In this document: one piece after another, positions 58,638 through 64,000 of the stretch
Numbering within the stretch: the stretch's first letter is position 1
Layout: each line of letters begins with the position of its first letter
Source: Clytia hemisphaerica
Taxonomy: Eukaryota > Cnidaria > Hydrozoa > Leptothecata > Clytiidae
NCBI GenBank assembly: GCA_902728285.1
Contig: CACVBU010000346.1
Coordinates: forward strand, 11,527 to 75,526
Direction of reading: 5' to 3'
DNA: 64,000 nt
Position numbers and translations under genes: made by a program
The notes under the pieces: generated by a model
What the model was told of the DNA's origin: nothing
Seen by the model: only the letters and a program-made list of their open reading frames with translations
Database searches by the model: none

Positions 58638-61600
58638 TTACGCGAACTTGGCTTTTGAGAAGTCCATTTCTGGGTGCTGCGCCATGAACCTGCGAAAAGA
58701 ATTGAGGTATAACGTCAAATAAACTTCCCTAACTGATCATGAGGGAAATTGCTCTTTTGGGAAAGTAATAATTACTTCAGAGAACACTATAAAGCGATGC
58801 TGATTATGCTATGCAATTCAACGTGGTGGAATGGAAAGTTCGTGAACAGATTTTTGATACGTAGCTCAGTAAATTCCATAGTGTACAACCTTTGGGTGAT
58901 ATCTAAACTTCATGTAATAAGAAGTCAGATGACCTGAAAAGTTGTTGGTTTTTCATTTGGCCGCCACTTTGACTGATGATGTTATTCAAGAGAACAAAAA
59001 CAGCTTCGAATGGGGCAATACACAGGTTGCAAAATTAAAGTCTGAATACAATTCACGCTTTTACTCGAGATTGTTATGTGCTTGTTACATGACATTTATT
59101 TCTGATTGGTTAGAATTTATTGACACTAACAAATTTATTAGATGTAAGTTGTAAAGCATCAAGTAACATGGGAATAAAATCACGTGAACTTTTTCGAGTA
59201 ATCACATGTTTTGATTGCATTGATATAATTTTGCAACCCTTGTATTGTGTTTGACTAATCAATAGGCAATTATCATCGGTTGCCAGTATATGATATAAGT
59301 ATTCCGTTATCCAACCGAGAAATTTTGATACTTTGGAATGTACAACTTTTGGGTGATATCTAAACTTCACGTGTTTGGAAGTCAGATGACCTGAAAAGTT
59401 GTTGGCTTTTCATTTGGCCGCCACTTTGACCAATGATGTTATTGAAGAAAACGACATCAGCTTCGAATGGGGCAATATAGGTGCATTATGGTGTCCAAAT
59501 GCAAGTTTTGTGGTTACACATTAGTGAAGGGGTTGAAACTATTACTAAGGGATTACCGGAAAATCAATACTAGCCAGTTGTTATTAGTAACCCAAGCAGT
59601 TTTTTCCTAACAAGTCTCTGACAAAGCAATATTGGACTAGAAAACCTTGTTGTAGTAGTGACCTAAAGCAACGATGTAAAAATAATAGATAACCAACTTG
59701 CCTTGATTCTCAAAAAACATCCTTGTTATGGTTGTAAAAATATTAATGACATTTTGCATCGTAAAAAGTGCAATTAAATAAAAACTTGCTTCATTTGCAA
59801 CCTTCTATTTGACAGAATCGATCACGTGATGTATATTTTTCCAAAATTTGGGTTAGAAAAAGTGTATTTTCCTATAGGCAGCCTCACAGAAGGAATTTTT
59901 TAATTAGATATTATTGTTCTATAAACATTCATCTGTTTATTTTGTATCAGGCAACCTTCATGCACTTTTCATTCGTGAGATATCGCACTTCAAATCAAAT
60001 CACACATATATTTTTCAGATAACATCATTTTATGAGCGTTTATTTATCCAGATGAAGATTAAGTGGTATCAGGCCGATCCGTAGTCAATTTGTCTCTTTA
60101 TCTTTTGAAAAAAATTCCAAAATTTGCAGTAAATAACAATTCAAATTTTCTATCAATTCAATGGATGTCAAAAAGTGTGTCAAAATCGAGCTAAACGCAT
60201 AACACGCACTGCACACGGAGCTATTTAAAGGAGTGCTCATTACAATAGGAAAACAATGGTTGTTCTCTTGGGAGAAGTGCCTTCTAGAGGTAGTTGGTTA
60301 TCTATTATTTTTACATCGTTGCCTAAAGCAAGTGGAATCAGCTTTGAATTTACTTAAGTTTAAATAATACTCGATCATTTGCAAATTTGTCTCACAAAAA
60401 AGCGTTGGAAACGTCGCGAATCGTCTCGTAAATTTGCTTGCGATGTTTTTAATTCGATCAATCCGATAGGGAAAACGGTGTGAAGAGGAAAAGAATACAT
60501 ACTTTGCTAACATATCTTGTTTCTTTTGTTCGTCAGAAGTAGGTTTTCCCATCTGAAAATAAAACAAGAAAACATTTAGCAACTGAGAAACATCATATCC
60601 ATCTATTTCAGGTCGAGCTAGTGTCATCACTCAAGACTAAGCTGCAAAACCGAGGAAAGAAATTGATATGATATTTCTATCACAATTTTTCATCTTCTAA
60701 AACAGCACCTGTTCTGCGCATGCCCTGAACAATCAAATTACGAGCTAATTCTTTCTAAAAGCACTATAGCTGACTGAAGTAAGGACAGGAAAATCCATCC
60801 AAAGACTTCCAATAGACCTCAAAATGAAGACGCCCTCCCTTTCATTACAAGGAATGAGTAATGGATTACCTCCTTTTGTCGCTGGTCATACATCATCTTT
60901 TCCACCATACTGCGTGTTTCACCGTCTAAATCAGACAGCTGCAAAGAAAAGAAGGACATTGAACTAATGAAAATCCCAAATAATGACTTCTTTTTAGCGA
61001 TGTTGAAATACGTAGATAATTCATACTTTTTGTTCTATTTTTTGTTCTATTTTATCATTTCCGTTAAAACTTCAACCACCATATTTTTGAAATACGTGAC
61101 CTAAAAATTCCAATTTTGATTTTTGAATTGTTCGAATATTCGACTTTAAATATTCTTTTGTAATTCTAATATATTCCAAAACATAGTTATGAAAACTACA
61201 AACGATCTTGTGCTCCATGAATAACAAATTACCTTGGAATTTTCTGGTTGAACTTTCTTTGTGTTCATGAGTGGATCACTGTTAACGATTTTATCCCACC
61301 ATTCCATCTTGTTGACCTGGGAAAACATGAATATTATATTCCGTTAAATATTATGTAGTAAAGATGCTTAATCGGTTTTTCATTTGAAAAAACATCAAAC
61401 CCAATCTTTGTTCAGTGTAATAGATTTTTTTCAGCTATCGATTAGATACTTTCTGTTGCAGTTTTCTCGGACTGCGAAAGTCTTAAAATTAAATCAGAAT
61501 GTACAACTTGTGGGTGATATCTAAACTTCATGTGTTAAGAAGTCAGATGACCTGAAAAGTTGTTGGTTTTTCATTTGGCCGCCATTTTGACTGATGATGT

Positions 61601-63321
61601 TATTCAAGAGAACAACAACAGCTTCGAATGGGGCAATAAATTTGGTTCACTTTAATCCCAAGCTGGAATACGGGATGAACAAAAAAAATAAAGAATAATC
61701 CTAAAATTAGTCATCTGAGATTAAAACTAAACGTCAAAAATAATTGAACAAGTTTTGAAAAAATAAATCAAGTATTCCGAAAAAATTAAAAAGATTACTT
61801 ATTATGATGCAAAGTCCGTTCCCAGAATTCCAGAAGAGAGTAATTAGGGGTTAAGAGCTTTAGATTGTTTCATAGGGGGCTTCAACAGTCAAAAAAGTTT
61901 GACAGATTTGAGGAAAGAGTGTGCAACTTTTGGGTGATATCTAAACTTCATGTGTTAAGAAGTCAGATGACCTGAAAAGTTTTTGGCTTTTTCGTTTGGC
62001 CACCATTTTGACTGATGATATTATTCAAGAGAACGACATCAGCTTCGAATGGGGCAATTGATTTGTTTCACGTTAAGATAAAGATTTGAAAGATGAAAGA
62101 ATGTACAACTTTTGGGTGATATCTAAACTTCATGTGTTAAGAAGTCAGATGACCTGAAAAGTTGTTGGTTTTTTCATATGGCCGCCACTTTGACTGATGT
62201 TGTTATTCAAGAGAACAATAACAGCTTCGAATGGGGCATAGAGATATGAATGCAAAACAGTAAGAATACCTTTTCCAAAAATATGTGAATCAGTTTTCTA
62301 TCTTCTAACGTCCAGTAACACTCTTCCACTTTGACCTGAAAGTGAGAAAAGAGTCGTTGAATTAAGGTCCACAATCTGCTCATAAAAGCTCTGAATAATA
62401 ACAGGCGTTTTACATTCAAGACATGGAGGTGAATCGTTTCATTAAAGCTGATTCTTTATGCCAACCTATACCAAATACATAACGAGCAACAAAACTCAAA
62501 ATTAAATATGAGGATAAGTACCTTGTTGGGCATTTCATCATCTATGATCGGTGGGTGGCCTTTCAACCCAACTTTCAAATGCTAAAGTGAAAGAAAGACG
62601 GATAATCATTGAGAGTATGAACGAGCATTGCATCAAGAATGAGACTTCTTATTGAAATCAACAAGGGAAGTCTTTAGACAAATGGACCATGGTTAAAAAG
62701 GGTACTGAAATAATCAAAAAAATTCTGTTGTAAAGTGTTTTTAAAGTCTTACCGAATGGGTGAATTCAACGATGATATCTCTCGACTTTAACGGAACTTT
62801 CAGTCCAGTTGGAACGTACAACTAAAAAGAGAAGCCAAGTATTTTTAGGGCTACTACTTCAAATAGGTATCTTCAAAGGCTATTCAGAATACTCTGTGTA
62901 GTCAGATCTTATCAGTTAACTTCCATGGACTCGATGAAAACTAGAGAATTCAGAGTCTAAAGCAGGAAAGTTCATCATTCTACACCCAGGGAAGGCTAAT
63001 AAAAATCACTTTGGTGGCGACTTCAAGATTTCCGATATGCTATATAGTTTGTATCTTGAAAATGACAACTCACTCAAATAATGACACTATATTGTGTTTT
63101 AAATGACTTATTGAGGAAAACAAGAGCTAAAACACGGCTGAAGTACGTGGCATTTAAGAAATAGCTAAAATGGGTTAAGTAAAATACTTTTCACTTACAT
63201 CTATATCAGCCAACGTTTGCACCCATCTGTATTTCTCGAGATCAGCACCATTTCCTACATTCGGTTTGATTTTCCCTTTGGCGTCCTCATCTTCTTCTTC
63301 ATTTTCCTCATTTTCTTTGTC
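58638..63321 (-). CDS. NUDC: NudC (nuclear distribution C), CS domain and C-terminal exons
   Basis: NudC is a dynein/LIS1-associated, Hsp90-linked cochaperone acting in nuclear movement and cell division. Seven exons on the minus strand: 63199-63321, 62753-62821, 62522-62581, 62270-62335, 61233-61316, 60870-60938, 60503-60552, with the last short exon at 58638-58689 making eight in all; 190 residues in frame. An acidic linker ([14 protein letters not shown]) is followed by the CS domain ([40 protein letters not shown]), then KMEWWDKIV, the conserved tail [20 protein letters not shown] and [15 protein letters not shown]. The first exon begins at an acceptor, so the N-terminal half (about 140 residues in vertebrates) is missing from this span. 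The last intron is about 1.8 kb. The introns hold five copies of a 139 bp repeat. Confidence 0.92.
58882..59020 (+). repeat. 139 bp repeat, copy 1
   Basis: Starts TGTACAACCTTTGGGTGATA, contains AAGTCAGATGACCTGAAAAG and TTTGGCCGCCACTTTGACTG, and ends AGCTTCGAATGGGGCAATA. It lies in the last NudC intron. Confidence 0.9.
59339..59477 (+). repeat. 139 bp repeat, copy 2
   Basis: Same order of blocks as copy 1, with GAAGAAAACGACATCAGC near the end. It lies in the last NudC intron. Confidence 0.9.
61500..61638 (+). repeat. 139 bp repeat, copy 3
   Basis: TGTACAACTTGTGGGTGATA to CTTCGAATGGGGCAATA. It lies in the NudC intron between exons 61233-61316 and 62270-62335. Confidence 0.9.
61921..62058 (+). 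repeat. 139 bp repeat, copy 4
   Basis: GTGCAACTTTTGGGTGATAT to CTTCGAATGGGGCAAT, in the same intron as copies 3 and 5. Confidence 0.9.
62102..62240 (+). repeat. 139 bp repeat, copy 5
   Basis: TGTACAACTTTTGGGTGATA to CTTCGAATGGGGCAT, ending 30 bp before the exon border at 62270. Confidence 0.9.
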
Positions 63322-63577
63322 CTGTGTTTGTTTTGGTTTTTAAGGGAGAAGAAAGTTGTAATGGAAAAAGTGACAGTTTGCATTCATTGTATTGAATAGC
63401 TTCAAGAACAGAACTTAAAAATCCTCAAAAAAATTATGGGCTCGTCAAGTACATTTCAGATAAAAAAATAAATTTTACCAGTTATTTTTACCAACAACAT
63501 TTAAATACAAACAAAATAAATTAATTTTAACATAGTATGCAAGTGTTAAGAAAATGTTAGTCAATTAATATACACTG

Positions 63578-64000
63578 CTAGAGAACATTTTTGACAGGCT
63601 GCACGTTAGAAGCAACTAGAGCAGCAGGCACTTGATCTTCAGCAATCGTTATGATATCACTTTCCAATGCTTCTGAAGACTGTGGTTCTCGGGTGGCGAT
63701 TTGCAATTCAATGTCTGAATTGTCGAGCTCAGCTGAATTAAGGATAACAAGTGAAGCAGGGTCTAGATTAACGAATGTTTTGGAGACCGAGTCTCCAATC
63801 TCCTCCTTGGAGCTGTCAAGAATGACTACTTGCTGCCCATTGATTTCAGTCAAGTAGTTTCTGTTGGATGATTTCAAATCAATAGAGGTGTCCTGGTCTT
63901 TAAGTTCTGAAGCTGCTTGTGACATTAAAGATTCAATAATTTCTTGGGTAGATTTTTCTTCCATAGAATCTCCTTCTAATGACTTTGAAGCTTCTTGAAG
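63578..64000 (-). CDS. Acidic protein of unknown family, 3' end, partial
   Basis: The frame is open from the window edge (64000) to TAG at 63578-63580, about 140 residues, without an internal stop. It is rich in Ser, Glu, Asp and Val (MEEKSTQEIIESLMSQAASE, NGQQVVILDSSKEEIGDS, LVILNSAELDNSDIELQ). No domain is recognised; the composition is like the acidic tail of a transcription factor, but that is a guess. It lies on the same strand as NudC, only 257 bp upstream of the first NudC exon seen here. The codon frame is open beyond the M at 63964, so the real start is outside the window. Confidence 0.6.
   Translation of the reverse strand, partial: LQEASKSLEGDSMEEKSTQEIIESLMSQAASELKDQDTSIDLKSSNRNYLTEINGQQVVILDSSKEEIGDSVSKTFVNLDPASLVILNSAELDNSDIELQIATREPQSSEALESDIITIAEDQVPAALVASNVQPVKNVL

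Noticed and set aside
60298-60552. 110-residue ORF continuing past MLAK at the NudC end
   Set aside because: After GCAAA a GTATGT donor begins; the true tail ([13 protein letters not shown]) is on the exon at 58638-58689.

Overview
The window is eukaryotic, animal-type genomic DNA: visibly AT-rich, with split genes (GT-AG introns) and a dense load of DNA-transposon debris, LINE remnants and tRNA-derived SINEs. The proteins (ACSF2-type acyl-CoA synthetase, NudC, ankyrin repeats) point to a metazoan, most likely an invertebrate; the sequence alone does not settle the phylum.

Layout. 0.6-2.2 kb (-): last part of an unrecognised coding exon split by a 1.25 kb element with a 9 bp target duplication. 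3.1-3.5 kb (-): isolated ankyrin-repeat exon. 3.8-4.9 kb (+): decayed LINE ORF1-type sequence with a PHD-like finger. 4.9-20.1 kb: gene-free, built of nested inverted-repeat elements, including a 6.5 kb unit (9574-16094) that contains a 3.2 kb foldback-like unit (11262-14416) whose arms are minisatellites. 20.2-27.5 kb and 32.0-41.9 kb (+): two complete tandem copies of an ACSF2-like mitochondrial acyl-CoA synthetase (17 and 16 exons). 43.2-44.9 and 46.1-47.4 kb (-): two tandem four-exon NADPH-dependent FMN reductase-like genes, convergent with the second ACSF2 copy. 47.4-57.3 kb: transposon nest; a 230 bp MITE is split by a 4.4 kb CAGT-ended element that itself carries LINE sequences. 58.6-63.3 kb (-): NudC, seven C-terminal exons covering the CS domain and C-terminal tail, with five copies of a 139 bp repeat in its introns. 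63.6-64.0 kb (-): 3' end of another, acidic, unrecognised coding sequence running off the window.

Working together. The two ACSF2 copies and the two flavodoxin-fold reductases are two independent tandem duplications lying tail to tail; nothing shows that they act in one pathway. The main biological points are the patchwork identity between the ACSF2 copies (some exons almost identical, others strongly diverged, introns not alignable by eye) and a CAGT-ended element group with 5 bp target duplications, found as three units, one nested in another. No CRISPR array, rRNA, prokaryotic operon or functional tRNA was seen.
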